Shown: positions 17,857 through 26,488 of the stretch, piece by piece
Position numbering within the stretch: position 1 is the stretch's first letter
Layout of the letters: every line of letters begins with the position of its first letter
Source: Gemmatimonadaceae bacterium
GTDB lineage: Bacteria > Gemmatimonadota > Gemmatimonadetes > Gemmatimonadales > Gemmatimonadaceae
DNA: 64,000 nt
Reading direction: 5' to 3'
NCBI GenBank assembly: GCA_019186945.1
Contig: JABAQJ010000011.1
Span: 62,001 to 126,000, forward strand
Made by a program: the position numbers and the translations under genes
Notes under the pieces: generated by a model
Database searches by the model: none
Seen by the model: the letters and a program-made list of their open reading frames with translations, nothing else
What the model was told of the DNA's origin: nothing

Positions 17857-19125
17857 CTACGGGTGCCGTTTGATAAACGCCAGTGCGCGCTCGTTCATGT
17901 CGGAAAAGAAACCGTGCTCCGCGAAGGCATCGTCGAGCAACGCGCCGATGTTGGCGGACAGCGCACCGCCTCGATAGGCCGGTGGAATCGCTGCCTGCCA
18001 CGGTCCGGGGTTCGTCGTCGGATCGCTCAGCAGGTAACCGCCGGCATCCATCAGACCCGCCGCGTTCAACGCATTGAAGATCGCGATCGACGCCGCGTCG
18101 TCGATGCCGGGAATCCGCGCGAACTTCTTCGGGTAGAGCGGCGAGCGCCCCCACAGCACGAACTCCGACGGTACGCCTCGCGCCTGCATGTTCATCGAAT
18201 AGCGCTGGGCATCTTGCCAGTTCACCAGCGCCTGGCTGTCGTTGCGTCGCATGTAGAACGCGGTGGGCGTCGTCGATGCCATCATCAGGGTGTCCGGATC
18301 TCCCTGCGACACGTAGTTCACCACGGCGTTCCAGCCCAGAACTTGCGCAATCCGCACCGTCATCCTGCCGCCGTTGCTCGCCCCGACCGCGTAACGTGGA
18401 GTCGATGGCGAAATGAGCCCGGACGCCTGCAACCGCGCGAGCGCTGACTGGACGTTCTGGACATCCGGGTTAGCGGTGGAAATCGGCGTCAGCGTCCATT
18501 GCTGGCTCGTGCGGTCATGGCTGCTGAGCGCCGCAACGCCATACCCATCGGCAACCGCGGCGCGCGAGAAACGAAGGTTCTCCGCGTGCGTGAACCAGTT
18601 GGCCGCCGATCCGCCCGAACCATGAAACGCGAAGATGATGCCGTTCGGATTCTGGGGGACGTAGTACCAGAAATCGACGCCGCTCACGGTCGTCTGAACC
18701 GGGTGCCACGGCGCTATCGTGCGATACACCGCTGTCAGCCTGACGCTCTGAGCGTTCCAGATGAACGTCGTATGTTCGGCGGTCGGATCCGCGAGCACGC
18801 CAACATCGCCGGACCAGTGATCGAAAAGCTGACTCGCATTCGAGGCCAGATAATCGGCGAAGACATGCACTGAATCGCCCACGGCCCGATAGCCGGCAAC
18901 ACTGGCGCTCGTGGCAGTGATGGTGGGCGTTCCGCCGTTATTGCCCCCACCGGGACCAGGGCCCGGAATCGGACCGGCAATCGAGTCGCTCCCCGAGCAG
19001 GCTGACGGCAGTACGATGACGGGGACAAGGATCGCCGTTCGGACCCGCAGAGAGAGTCTCGGATGTACGGGAGTCTTACGCGTCGGGTACGGAACCGCTC
19101 TGATGAGAGCCTGGTTGCATTCCAT
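17857..19125 (-). CDS. Exported alpha/beta-hydrolase esterase
   Basis: A 422-aa exported protein from ATG 19125. A hydrophobic segment ends in LPSACSGSD, a weak lipobox candidate, followed by a Pro/Gly linker (residues ~50-65), a beta-rich Ig-like module, then an alpha/beta-hydrolase of the feruloyl-esterase/PHB-depolymerase type. The oxyanion HGSGGSAANW and the nucleophile Ser in GASNGG are visible, with a late EHGFF His as likely catalytic His. Frame extends far upstream to 19692, but that part is antisense to the glycosyltransferase and not protein-like. It probably acts on extracellular esters; substrate unknown. Confidence 0.82.
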   Translation of the reverse strand: MECNQALIRAVPYPTRKTPVHPRLSLRVRTAILVPVIVLPSACSGSDSIAGPIPGPGPGGGNNGGTPTITATSASVAGYRAVGDSVHVFADYLASNASQLFDHWSGDVGVLADPTAEHTTFIWNAQSVRLTAVYRTIAPWHPVQTTVSGVDFWYYVPQNPNGIIFAFHGSGGSAANWFTHAENLRFSRAAVADGYGVAALSSHDRTSQQWTLTPISTANPDVQNVQSALARLQASGLISPSTPRYAVGASNGGRMTVRIAQVLGWNAVVNYVSQGDPDTLMMASTTPTAFYMRRNDSQALVNWQDAQRYSMNMQARGVPSEFVLWGRSPLYPKKFARIPGIDDAASIAIFNALNAAGLMDAGGYLLSDPTTNPGPWQAAIPPAYRGGALSANIGALLDDAFAEHGFFSDMNERALAFIKRHP

Positions 19126-19470
19126 GAGAAGTCGCGAAACGTGGGTAGAACGAAAGCGATACCATCGTGCCGCCATGAGCGCAGGTACCGGACGATGAGG
19201 GACGCACAATACCCCGAAGGGCCCCTTTCGAGCGCCGGATCGAGCGGAGAGTCTGGGGAGAGATTCTGCGTGACGAGGTGACGTGGCGCACATCCAGAGA
19301 GAGCGAACGATGCCCGCGCCAGGCAGCGAACCGCATCGCCAGCGCGGCGCCGTCATCGGAGAGCCGATGGAGCAGGCAAGGCGGGCATGACGTGCTACCT
19401 TCGCGCCCGGAAGACACCTATTGGGTCCCGGGGATACCGTGGCGGCTGACAAGACGATACGTATCTGTCC
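19126..19470. other. Divergent intergenic region with palindrome before the glycosyltransferase
   Basis: 345 nt with no supported gene. GATACGTATC at 19456-19465, a perfect 10-bp palindrome, ends 5 nt before the GTG start of the glycosyltransferase and could be a regulator site or part of a promoter -10 region. No ribosome site is visible there, so the gene may be leaderless. Confidence 0.4.
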
Positions 19471-20586
19471 GTGAGAGTTCTCGTCGTCACGAACGATTTC
19501 CCTCCCCGGATCGGCGGTATCAACGACTACGTCGACCGCATGTTCCGTCCGTTCCCCGTTGGGAGCGTCACGATCGTTTCGTCGCGGTTTGGGGACTGGA
19601 AAGCGTTCGACCGGGATTATCCGCACGAGGTCGTTCGCGTCGCCACCGGAATGATGTTGCCGGTGCCGTCGATTCGCCGTCAGTTGCATCAACTACTGGC
19701 GGATAGAAAGCCGGACGTCGTGCTCTTCGGCGCGACCTGGCCCCTGGCGCACATGGGACCGGCGATGGTTCGCAAGCATGGCGTTCGTTACGGTGGATTC
19801 ACGCATGGGCTGGAACTGACCGGGGCGCTCGTGCCGGGGCTGTTGCGTCACATCGGACGTCACGCGACGTTGTTGACCGCCGTCTCGTCCTGGGCACGAA
19901 CGAGGCTGGAGCCTGCGTTCGGCTGGAGCGGCGGGATGCAGCTGCTGCCCAGCGGGGTCGACACCGCCAGCTTCCACCCGGGGGTGTCCGATGCCGCGGT
20001 TCGTGAGCGCCATGCGCTGGGTTCGGCGCCGGTCATTGCCTGCGTCTCGAGGCTGGTCGCACGCAAGGGCCAGGACACACTGATCAAGGCGCTTCCGCTC
20101 GTGCACCGCGAATTCCCCGACGCACGACTGCTGATCGTCGGTGGAGGACCGTACGATGCCGCGCTCAAGCGAATGGCGAGCGCAACACCGGGCGGCGATC
20201 GCGTGACATTCGCTGGCGCCGTGCCTTACGCCGACTTGCCAGCGTATTTCCGTGCCGGTGACGTCTTCGCGATGCCGTGTCGCTCGCGCATGATGGGTCT
20301 CGACATCGAAGCTCTGGGCGCCGTCTTCCTGCAGGGCTCGGCCGTCGGCCGTCCAATCGTGGTCGGTAACTCGGGCGGAGCCCCGGAAGCGGTGCGCGAC
20401 GGCGGAACCGGGTTGCTGGTGGATCCGGAGGATCCTGCCGCGGTAGCCAGTGCGATCCTCACGCTCATGGGCGACCCCGCGCGCGCTCTCGCCATGGGTG
20501 AAGCAGGAGCCAAGTGGGTACACGGGGACTGGTCGTGGGACGCTACCAGCGCCCGACTGCGAAGCATGCTCGACGCATTGGCGTAG
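19471..20586 (+). CDS. Glycosyltransferase family 4 (PimB-like)
   Basis: A GT-B fold retaining glycosyltransferase of 371 aa, starting at GTG 19471. N-terminal motif TNDFPPRIGGINDYV is the donor/acceptor Gly-rich loop, and the C-terminal donor-site region holds CRSRMMGLDIEALGAVFLQGSA, close to the mycobacterial phosphatidylinositol mannosyltransferase PimB' pattern, followed by GNSGGAPEAVRDGGTGLLVDPED. Cytosolic or membrane-associated; the likely product is a mannosylated lipid or polysaccharide, but the acceptor is unknown. No cluster of glycan genes surrounds it. Confidence 0.9.
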   Translation: MRVLVVTNDFPPRIGGINDYVDRMFRPFPVGSVTIVSSRFGDWKAFDRDYPHEVVRVATGMMLPVPSIRRQLHQLLADRKPDVVLFGATWPLAHMGPAMVRKHGVRYGGFTHGLELTGALVPGLLRHIGRHATLLTAVSSWARTRLEPAFGWSGGMQLLPSGVDTASFHPGVSDAAVRERHALGSAPVIACVSRLVARKGQDTLIKALPLVHREFPDARLLIVGGGPYDAALKRMASATPGGDRVTFAGAVPYADLPAYFRAGDVFAMPCRSRMMGLDIEALGAVFLQGSAVGRPIVVGNSGGAPEAVRDGGTGLLVDPEDPAAVASAILTLMGDPARALAMGEAGAKWVHGDWSWDATSARLRSMLDALA

Positions 20587-20672
20587 TCGGCGACCCGGAG
20601 CCGCGGGCCTACGACGATGGCATCGCGGTATCCTGGCAACCTGGCAAATTGAGAGTCGGACGCGTCGTCTGA

Positions 20673-20801
20673 CTAGCGTCCGAGGGTGCGGATTCGTCGC
20701 CACCACAAGGCGACGAGCAGAGGTGCGACGACAACGAGCAATTCGTATGCGCCGCTGCCGCCGTCAGGGGCAACTCCGAATAGGCGCTCAGCGAAGTCCA
20801 T
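20673..20801 (-). CDS. 42-aa single-pass membrane protein
   Basis: Below the size limit of most gene callers. The frame from ATG 20801 to TAG 20673 encodes MDFAERLFGVAPDGG, then one hydrophobic helix (YELLVVVAPLLVALWW) and a basic tail RRIRTLGR. A perfect GGAGG lies 3-7 nt upstream of the ATG, and a second in-frame ATG at 20819 has no such site. Positive residues at the C-terminus predict an N-out, C-in orientation. The FGV-PDGG start is familiar from other tiny bacterial membrane proteins. It lies 46 nt downstream of the NHL propeller gene on the same strand, probably in one operon. Function unknown. Confidence 0.75.
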   Translation of the reverse strand: MDFAERLFGVAPDGGSGAYELLVVVAPLLVALWWRRIRTLGR

Positions 20802-20847
20802 AGCTCCTCCCTCGCTCATCCAAGACACCGCGTGAACGGTCAGGCTG

Positions 20848-22020
20848 TCACTTCGCGGGCCAGACTACTCCCTGATGCCCCTTGGTCAAGGATGCCAGGC
20901 CCTTGTAGACGAACTTCTGTACGCGCTTGCCTTCGTACGTCTCTGTCGTGTACAGGTTTCCCTTCGAGTCCGTGGCGATGCTGTGGACTGCGAAGAACTG
21001 CCCGGGTTGCCGACCGCCATCGCCGAAACTCGTGAGTATTTCGAGCGACTGACGGTCGATCACGTAGATCTTCTCATTCTTGCCATCGGCCAGCAGGATG
21101 TACTTCTGTTGCGGATCGCGTGAGAACGCGATGTCCCAGACGGATCCGTCGCCCAGCGTATTCGGCGCGATACGCTGCTCCTTGACGAACGCCCCGTCCT
21201 TGCGGAAGACCTGGATACGATCGTTCGGGCGATCGCAGACGTAGACCAGCCCGTCGGTCGTCGGTTCGGCGCAATGCACGGGGTTGCGGAACTGTTGCGC
21301 GAGCGGAGCGTCTGGCCGGTAGGGACCGAGGTTGGCATCGTCCGGCTTGTTGCCGTACGCGCCCCAGAAGCGCTTGATCGCACCCGTGGTCATGTCGATC
21401 ACCGCGACGCGCTTGTTGCCATAGCCATCGGCGACATAGGCCTCATTGGCCTTGTCGTCAAACGAGACCTTGGCGACACGACCGAAGGACGTCGTGCTGT
21501 TGCTGTTCGTGGCCTGATGCGCCTGTCCGATCTGCATCAGGAACTTGCCGTCATGCGTGAACTTGAGGATGTGCGAATCGCCGCCGCCATTTCCGCCGAT
21601 CCAGACATTGTCCTTGGCGTCGAGCGTGATCCCGTGGTTTGAGCTTGGCCAATCGTAGTCCGGGGACGGACCGCCCCACGCGTTCACCAGGTTCCCTTCG
21701 GGATCGAACTCGACTATCGGCGGCGCGGATCGGCAGCACTCGCCGATCGGCGGGTTCGCATCCGCTCCGGTCTCCGTACGCCGGTTGAGCGTAGAGTCGC
21801 CGCGATGAATGATGAAGACGTGGTCGCGCGAGTCGACACCGACGCCGATCGTCGAGCCGAGGAGCCAGTGGTTAGGCAACGGCTTCGGCCAGAGCGGATC
21901 GACCTCGAATCTCGGCGCCTGGACGGTCTGCGCGTCCGTCGCGCCTTGCAGTGCGTGCTGCCCGACCGCCAACGCTGCCACGAGCCCGACGCCCACCGCC
22001 AGCCTCCGTCTCTGCGACAT
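20848..22020 (-). CDS. Exported NHL-repeat beta-propeller protein
   Basis: A 390-aa protein with signal peptide (MSQRRRLAVGVGLVAALAVGQ) and AAGGAG 7 nt before ATG 22020. NHL-type repeats (GNLVNAWGG, DNVWIGG, NEAYVADGYGNKRVAVID, DGLVYVCDRPNDRIQVF) predict a six-bladed periplasmic propeller like peptidyl-alpha-hydroxyglycine lyase domains. Such domains bind peptides, nucleotides or metals; a specific enzyme role cannot be stated. Cys pair CCRS is near residue 95. Another, divergent NHL protein occurs at 40154-41179. Confidence 0.85.
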   Translation of the reverse strand: MSQRRRLAVGVGLVAALAVGQHALQGATDAQTVQAPRFEVDPLWPKPLPNHWLLGSTIGVGVDSRDHVFIIHRGDSTLNRRTETGADANPPIGECCRSAPPIVEFDPEGNLVNAWGGPSPDYDWPSSNHGITLDAKDNVWIGGNGGGDSHILKFTHDGKFLMQIGQAHQATNSNSTTSFGRVAKVSFDDKANEAYVADGYGNKRVAVIDMTTGAIKRFWGAYGNKPDDANLGPYRPDAPLAQQFRNPVHCAEPTTDGLVYVCDRPNDRIQVFRKDGAFVKEQRIAPNTLGDGSVWDIAFSRDPQQKYILLADGKNEKIYVIDRQSLEILTSFGDGGRQPGQFFAVHSIATDSKGNLYTTETYEGKRVQKFVYKGLASLTKGHQGVVWPAK

Positions 22021-22161
22021 GGACAGTCTCCTTGTTCCGGTGATAGTTGCCGAAGGTGACGCGTGCTGGATCCAAGGTACCCCGGACGTTACCCTAATGA
22101 AGCACCTGACCCAACGTCCGTCCATAGCCCGTCCGAGGCGACTCTCTCCGCACCACCGCTC

Positions 22162-23550
22162 ATGTCACGGCTTTCCGTATGCTTCCTGTCGGCGGTGCGT
22201 CGCCTAACGCTTCCAGCGGTGGCTGGCTGCCTGATGCTGCTCGCCGTGCCGGCGGAGCCGTCAGCGCACGAGGTACCAAGCACCGTCACGGTGTTCATGT
22301 TCATCAAACCCGAGGGAAATGTGTTGCGGACGGTCATCCGCGTCCCGCTCGCCGCCATGCGGGACATCGAGCCCCCGCAACGCGGGCCAGGCTACCTCGA
22401 CATTCCACGTGCGACGCCAGTCCTTCGCGAGGCAGCGCAGCTCTGGCTAGCGGACTACGTCCAGTTATTCGAGGAATCGCGACGCCTCGACCGCCCTCGG
22501 ATCGTCGCAGTTCGGGCTTCGCTCCCGTCAGAACGTGCGTTCACCTCGTTCGATGCCGCGGTGACGAATACCGTTGGACCTCCGTTGCCAGCCGAAACCG
22601 ACATACCGTGGCAGCAGGCGCTGCTCGACGTCGTCTTCGAATACCAGATCGCCAATGCGACTTCGCCATTCTCGATTGAACCGTCGCTCGCGCATCTGGG
22701 TGTGCGCACCACAACGGTCCTCCGTTTCGTGCCGGCCGGGGGCAACGAACGTGCCTTCGAGTACATCGGCAATCCGGGACTGGTGCGGCTGGACCCAAAG
22801 TGGTATCAGGCGTCGCTCCATTTCGTCAGACTCGGATTCGAGCACATCCTGGACGGCATCGATCACCTGCTGTTCGTGTTCTGTCTGGTCATTCCGGTCC
22901 GGCGGTTCCGTCCCCTTATTGCCGTCGTCACTTCATTCACGGTCGCGCACTCGATCACGCTCATCGCCTCGGCGCTGGGCATAGCCCCGGATGGGCTCTG
23001 GTTCCCGCCGCTGATCGAGGTTCTGATCGCGGCATCGATCGTCTACATGGCGTGCGAGAACATGCTGGGCGCTCGAGTGGACCGTCGCTGGCTCGTCGCT
23101 TTCGGCTTCGGTCTCGTTCACGGATTTGGCTTCTCGTTCGCGCTGCGGGAGTCGTTGCAGTTTGCCGGCGCGCATCTGGCTACATCGCTCCTGTCGTTCA
23201 ACCTTGGCGTAGAGTTGGGACAGATCTTCGTGCTGCTGTCGATGGTGCCTGTGCTTTCTTTCGTAATGCGCCGGATGCACCGCGAACGCGGCCTGACGAT
23301 CCTGCTTTCCGCCCTGGTTGCGCACACCGCATGGCACTGGATGCTGGACCGTGGCGCCGTCCTGCGGCAGTACGAGTTCACCGCTCCCGTGCTGGACGCC
23401 GCCTTTCTGGTGGCGGCGATGCGGGTCGCGATCGCACTGACCCTGGTCGGGGCGATCGCGTACGGACTGTCCCTGATGTTCGGACGAACCGATTCGACGG
23501 TCGTCGGAAGCGCCTCGCCCTCGGCGACAGAGCCCGCGTCGAGTGGGTAA
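22162..23550 (+). CDS. HupE/UreJ-like membrane protein
   Basis: A 462-aa membrane protein with signal peptide ending at AEPSAHEVPSTV, a ~200-residue periplasmic domain and then about 7 hydrophobic helices. The conserved HupE/UreJ_2 element HFVRLGFEHILDGIDHLLFVFCLV is at residues ~220-245, with His/Asp residues suited to Ni or Co handling; FGFGLVHGFGFSFAL repeats the pattern. Characterised relatives import nickel for hydrogenase or urease, but neither enzyme is encoded here. Start at ATG 22162 is chosen because it leads straight into the signal peptide. Its 3' end overlaps the convergent gene by 173 nt. Confidence 0.85.
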   Translation: MSRLSVCFLSAVRRLTLPAVAGCLMLLAVPAEPSAHEVPSTVTVFMFIKPEGNVLRTVIRVPLAAMRDIEPPQRGPGYLDIPRATPVLREAAQLWLADYVQLFEESRRLDRPRIVAVRASLPSERAFTSFDAAVTNTVGPPLPAETDIPWQQALLDVVFEYQIANATSPFSIEPSLAHLGVRTTTVLRFVPAGGNERAFEYIGNPGLVRLDPKWYQASLHFVRLGFEHILDGIDHLLFVFCLVIPVRRFRPLIAVVTSFTVAHSITLIASALGIAPDGLWFPPLIEVLIAASIVYMACENMLGARVDRRWLVAFGFGLVHGFGFSFALRESLQFAGAHLATSLLSFNLGVELGQIFVLLSMVPVLSFVMRRMHRERGLTILLSALVAHTAWHWMLDRGAVLRQYEFTAPVLDAAFLVAAMRVAIALTLVGAIAYGLSLMFGRTDSTVVGSASPSATEPASSG

Positions 23551-24472
23551 CGGCTTGGCGTGACCCGTACTTGGCAGTCGCGCGGTACGCCTGACCGGTG
23601 AGGCCAGCCTGGCGGCGGTAGCGCGTGAGCATCCCGCGGTCGCGGCCTCCTTCATCGGCGATGAGGAGCACGGAATCGCCCAGGAACACCAGGCCTTCGG
23701 GTTGCGGATGCAGCCGACGGTCGAGCGCTGTAGCGCCGACGGCACGCCCCTCGATCGTCAGCTCCACCACCTGCCATCGGGGGCCGGCTATCGCGAACAG
23801 GTGACCCGTGCGCGGATCGAGATCCACGCTGGAAACGCGCACGCTCGATGCCGCCGTCGTAGACATCAGGCCCGTCAGGTCCACGGTCAATCGATCCGGT
23901 GAGGCCGCTCGCCCGTGCTCGACGGACCAGCGGAATAGCGTCAGCAATCGTGGAGTTTCGCGCACCCGAGGCTGCTTGCAACCGAGCAGGAGGACGCCCT
24001 CCGTCGGCTCCCACGCCAGCCCTTCTATCTCGCACAACTTCCCGAAACCGGTATCGGTGACAGTAAACGGCATCGAGGACCCGTCTGCCCCCTCCCGGGT
24101 CTCGAACAGGCGCCCATCGCTCGTCACGAGAAAGATGCGCTCGCCAGCAACCGCAATTCCCTCGAAGTCGCCTCGCGGCGGTTGCTGGCCCAGCGCGAAA
24201 TGCTTGATCGCAGTGCCGGTACCGGGATCGATCTGCGTCACGACACCGACTTCGTCGGCATGCGCGAGCACGCGACCCTCGAGCGTCACCGCCAAGCCAG
24301 AGACCTCGCGGAGATCGGCCGGCAGGAAGACACGCATCGCCCCAGCGCCATGCAGGTCGAATCCTGCGAGCGGCGGCGTGCTCTGGCGAGGCGATTCCTG
24401 CGCGCAGGCCATTCCAACGAACAGCCCGACGGCAGCCATGCCGCTACGCACTGCGCCTGCACGCATCTTCAC
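23378..24472 (-). CDS. SdiA-regulated-type exported propeller protein
   Basis: A 364-aa protein from GTG 24472 (ATG 24466 also possible) with a signal peptide ending in GMACAQE, probably a lipoprotein (lipobox GMAC). The body (DLREVSGLAVTLEGRVLAHADEVGVVTQID, then LFAIAGPRWQVVEL and LHPQPEGLVFLGDSVLLIADEGG) matches the SdiA-regulated/YjiK beta-propeller pattern. After LIADEGGRDRG the last ~70 residues are Arg/Pro/Ser-rich and antisense to hupE, suggesting a lost stop codon or a frameshift relative to the family. It follows the DUF4956 gene by 13 nt. Confidence 0.8.
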   Translation of the reverse strand: MKMRAGAVRSGMAAVGLFVGMACAQESPRQSTPPLAGFDLHGAGAMRVFLPADLREVSGLAVTLEGRVLAHADEVGVVTQIDPGTGTAIKHFALGQQPPRGDFEGIAVAGERIFLVTSDGRLFETREGADGSSMPFTVTDTGFGKLCEIEGLAWEPTEGVLLLGCKQPRVRETPRLLTLFRWSVEHGRAASPDRLTVDLTGLMSTTAASSVRVSSVDLDPRTGHLFAIAGPRWQVVELTIEGRAVGATALDRRLHPQPEGLVFLGDSVLLIADEGGRDRGMLTRYRRQAGLTGQAYRATAKYGSRQAVTHSTRALSPRARRFRRPSNRFVRTSGTVRTRSPRPGSVRSRPASPPPERRRPARER

Positions 24473-24485
24473 GGCGCGGGACGCA

Positions 24486-25535
24486 TCATGTCAGCTCGAC
24501 GCCAGTCACGCTCGGCGCCGCCCGTACCGCATCGAGCAGGGCAGCACGGGCTCCATGCCCGACGCGGACGCGATACGTCAGCTTCAACGTATCGCCATCT
24601 CCCGGAACGAAGCCGGACAAGACCCACCGCTTGGCATGGATTCCCAGAAGTTCCTCCACAACGGGCCGAGTCGCGTCACCGGATACGGAGTGAACGCGCA
24701 ATGTCGCGTTGAAGCGTTTGGGTCCCGGAATGCCACGTTCGGCAGTGATCTGCAGCTGCCGCCGCCACGCCTGTGCTGCCTGTGCGAACAACTCGTCCCC
24801 CATAGCGGTATCGGCCGCAACATCCAGGTCGTCGCGCTTGTGCGCAGCCACGACCCTCGGAAGACGCGCCAGCTTTCGCAGTCCGCCGTGCCCGCCTTCC
24901 ATCGGACGCCGGGCGAAGTCCAGCCACCAGAGCACGAGGACGCAGGCATTGAAGACCACTGACGTTACCACGCCGATCGCCAGCGCACCCACCGCCGCAG
25001 ACATGCCAATACTCACGGCGATGAACACGAACACGCCGTCCTTCACGTCTTCGAGGGTATTCCGAAACCGCAGGACGGCGACGATCCCGGTCAGACTGAA
25101 CGCCAGGGCCAGGCTGCTCCGGATCAGGACCACCATGCCCGCTACGGCGATCGGCAGCAGCAGGATGATGTGCACCATGGACTGCTCGAAGCCGCGACGA
25201 CGGCGTGTCAGGGAGTACACCCAGGCGACCGGGAGAGCGGTTGCGACCGCGCCCACCATTGCCATGAGTGCAGCTGCTGCCTGATCGCGAAGCGACAAGG
25301 ACTCGATGCCTTGCGTACTCAGCGCCTCGATCGCTCGCGATCCAATCCCGCGTTCGTCGCCGCCGAGTGCCTTCAGCGGTGTCCCGGCAACGCGCTGCAC
25401 TACGTCCGGCGAATAACGAAGCGCCAGGATCAGCAGGACTGTGGCAACGAGATAGTAGGCCACGATCTCCAGCAGGCGCTTGGCAGCGAGCGATACGCCA
25501 GGCTCCGTTCCCACATGGTAATCGTGATGAGACAT
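24486..25535 (-). CDS. DUF4956 integral membrane protein
   Basis: A 349-aa inner-membrane protein from ATG 25535. Three to five hydrophobic helices at residues ~20-190 (LLEIVAYYLVATVLLILAL, ALPVAWVYSLTRRRRGFEQSMVHIILLLPIAVAG) surround the DUF4956 signature IRSSLALAFSLTGIVAVLRFRNTLEDVKDGVFVF, followed by a cytoplasmic C-terminal domain. In other bacteria DUF4956 genes sit beside VTC/polyphosphate-polymerase and CotH genes; here the only partner is the SdiA-regulated-type propeller. Function is unknown. Confidence 0.85.
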   Translation of the reverse strand: MSHHDYHVGTEPGVSLAAKRLLEIVAYYLVATVLLILALRYSPDVVQRVAGTPLKALGGDERGIGSRAIEALSTQGIESLSLRDQAAAALMAMVGAVATALPVAWVYSLTRRRRGFEQSMVHIILLLPIAVAGMVVLIRSSLALAFSLTGIVAVLRFRNTLEDVKDGVFVFIAVSIGMSAAVGALAIGVVTSVVFNACVLVLWWLDFARRPMEGGHGGLRKLARLPRVVAAHKRDDLDVAADTAMGDELFAQAAQAWRRQLQITAERGIPGPKRFNATLRVHSVSGDATRPVVEELLGIHAKRWVLSGFVPGDGDTLKLTYRVRVGHGARAALLDAVRAAPSVTGVELT

Positions 25536-25906
25536 GCTGGCCGGCCAGAAGTCGCGCCATTCGTGGGACCGTTGGACGCACCAACCCCAACACGAACCGA
25601 GATCTGCGCTTCGCCACCGATCCACACCCGAAGGCCATACCATACCGCCGGGCTGGCAGCGAGACCAGTGGCCGCCTTGTTTGGTCAACCTGGACTTCGC
25701 GCGAAACCCCGCATACCCCGTCGGTGTCGGAGTCGCCGGCGGCCAGAGCGACCTCCGTTAGCCGTTCGTGCGACACCAGGACTGTACGAAACTCGTACCA
25801 GCGCAGAAACTGTTGTCGATGACCGTGCCATGATTCTTGCACGTGGACACGTGTTCACCTGACTCGTCCGCTCGTCACTTCCGCCACGGCTGACTGCCAA
25901 CGCAGC
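25536..25906. other. Divergent intergenic region upstream of the ECF sigma gene
   Basis: 371 nt without a supported gene. It holds the CACGTG repeat described separately and otherwise no feature I can name. Confidence 0.4.
25840..25853. promoter_or_regulatory. Double CACGTG, possible operator
   Basis: CACGTGGACACGTG contains two palindromic CACGTG hexamers separated by 2 nt, ending 53 nt upstream of the sigma factor start. The arrangement suits a dimeric regulator; no experimental or family match is known to me. Confidence 0.25.
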
Positions 25907-26467
25907 ATGGGTCACCCTGACCGAACCAACGCACCTTCGGACGGCGAAGCGAACGCTCGCGAGAATCTGGATGTCATTTTCTCCGCGACCTATGAGGAAC
26001 TACGCCGACTGGCCGCAAGCGTGCGTCGAAGCGACCCGGAGGCCACCCTCAGCCCAACGGCGCTAGTCAACGAGGCATGGCTCAAGCTGTCAGCCACGCC
26101 GCAGGTGGGTTACGCTTCGCACCCGCACTTCAGGCGCATCGCGGCCAGGGCAATGCGACAAGTGCTCATCGAGGCTGCGCGGAGGCGGAATGCATCCAAA
26201 CGAGGTGGCGGAGCGGCGATGGTGACTTTCACCGACTCGAACGATGCGATCCCCTCGACGGCAGCGGAACTGCTGGCGCTCAACGATGCGCTGGAGGTGC
26301 TCGCGCAAGTCAATCCGCGTCAGGCCATGGTCGTCGAAAGTCGTTTTTTCGGCGGTTTCGACGTCGCGGAGACCGCTGAGCTTCTGCGAGTGTCGGAAGC
26401 GACGATCCTGCGCGATTGGCGGGCGGCGCGAGCGTGGCTGGCGCGTGAATTGCGCGCCACGTCCTAG
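25907..26467 (+). CDS. ECF-type RNA polymerase sigma factor (TIGR02999-like)
   Basis: A 186-aa sigma-70 family regulator. Region 2 reads DVIFSATYEELRRLAASVRRSDPEATLSPTALVNEAWLKL, the pattern of the TIGR02999 ECF group common in Acidobacteria, Planctomycetes and Gemmatimonadota; region 4 follows from ALNDALEVLAQVNPRQAMVVESRFFGGFDVAETAELL with an HTH ending in ILRDWRAARAWL. There is no anti-sigma gene; the adjacent downstream Ser/Thr kinase (21 nt) is the usual partner and probably controls it by phosphorylation. Confidence 0.93.
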   Translation: MGHPDRTNAPSDGEANARENLDVIFSATYEELRRLAASVRRSDPEATLSPTALVNEAWLKLSATPQVGYASHPHFRRIAARAMRQVLIEAARRRNASKRGGGAAMVTFTDSNDAIPSTAAELLALNDALEVLAQVNPRQAMVVESRFFGGFDVAETAELLRVSEATILRDWRAARAWLARELRATS

Positions 26468-26488
26468 ACGGCGGTCCTGAGGGTAACG

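Noticed and set aside
19126..19692. N-terminal extension of the esterase frame by 189 codons
   Set aside because: The extension reads antisense through the glycosyltransferase start and has no domain; Met at 19125 leads directly to the signal sequence.
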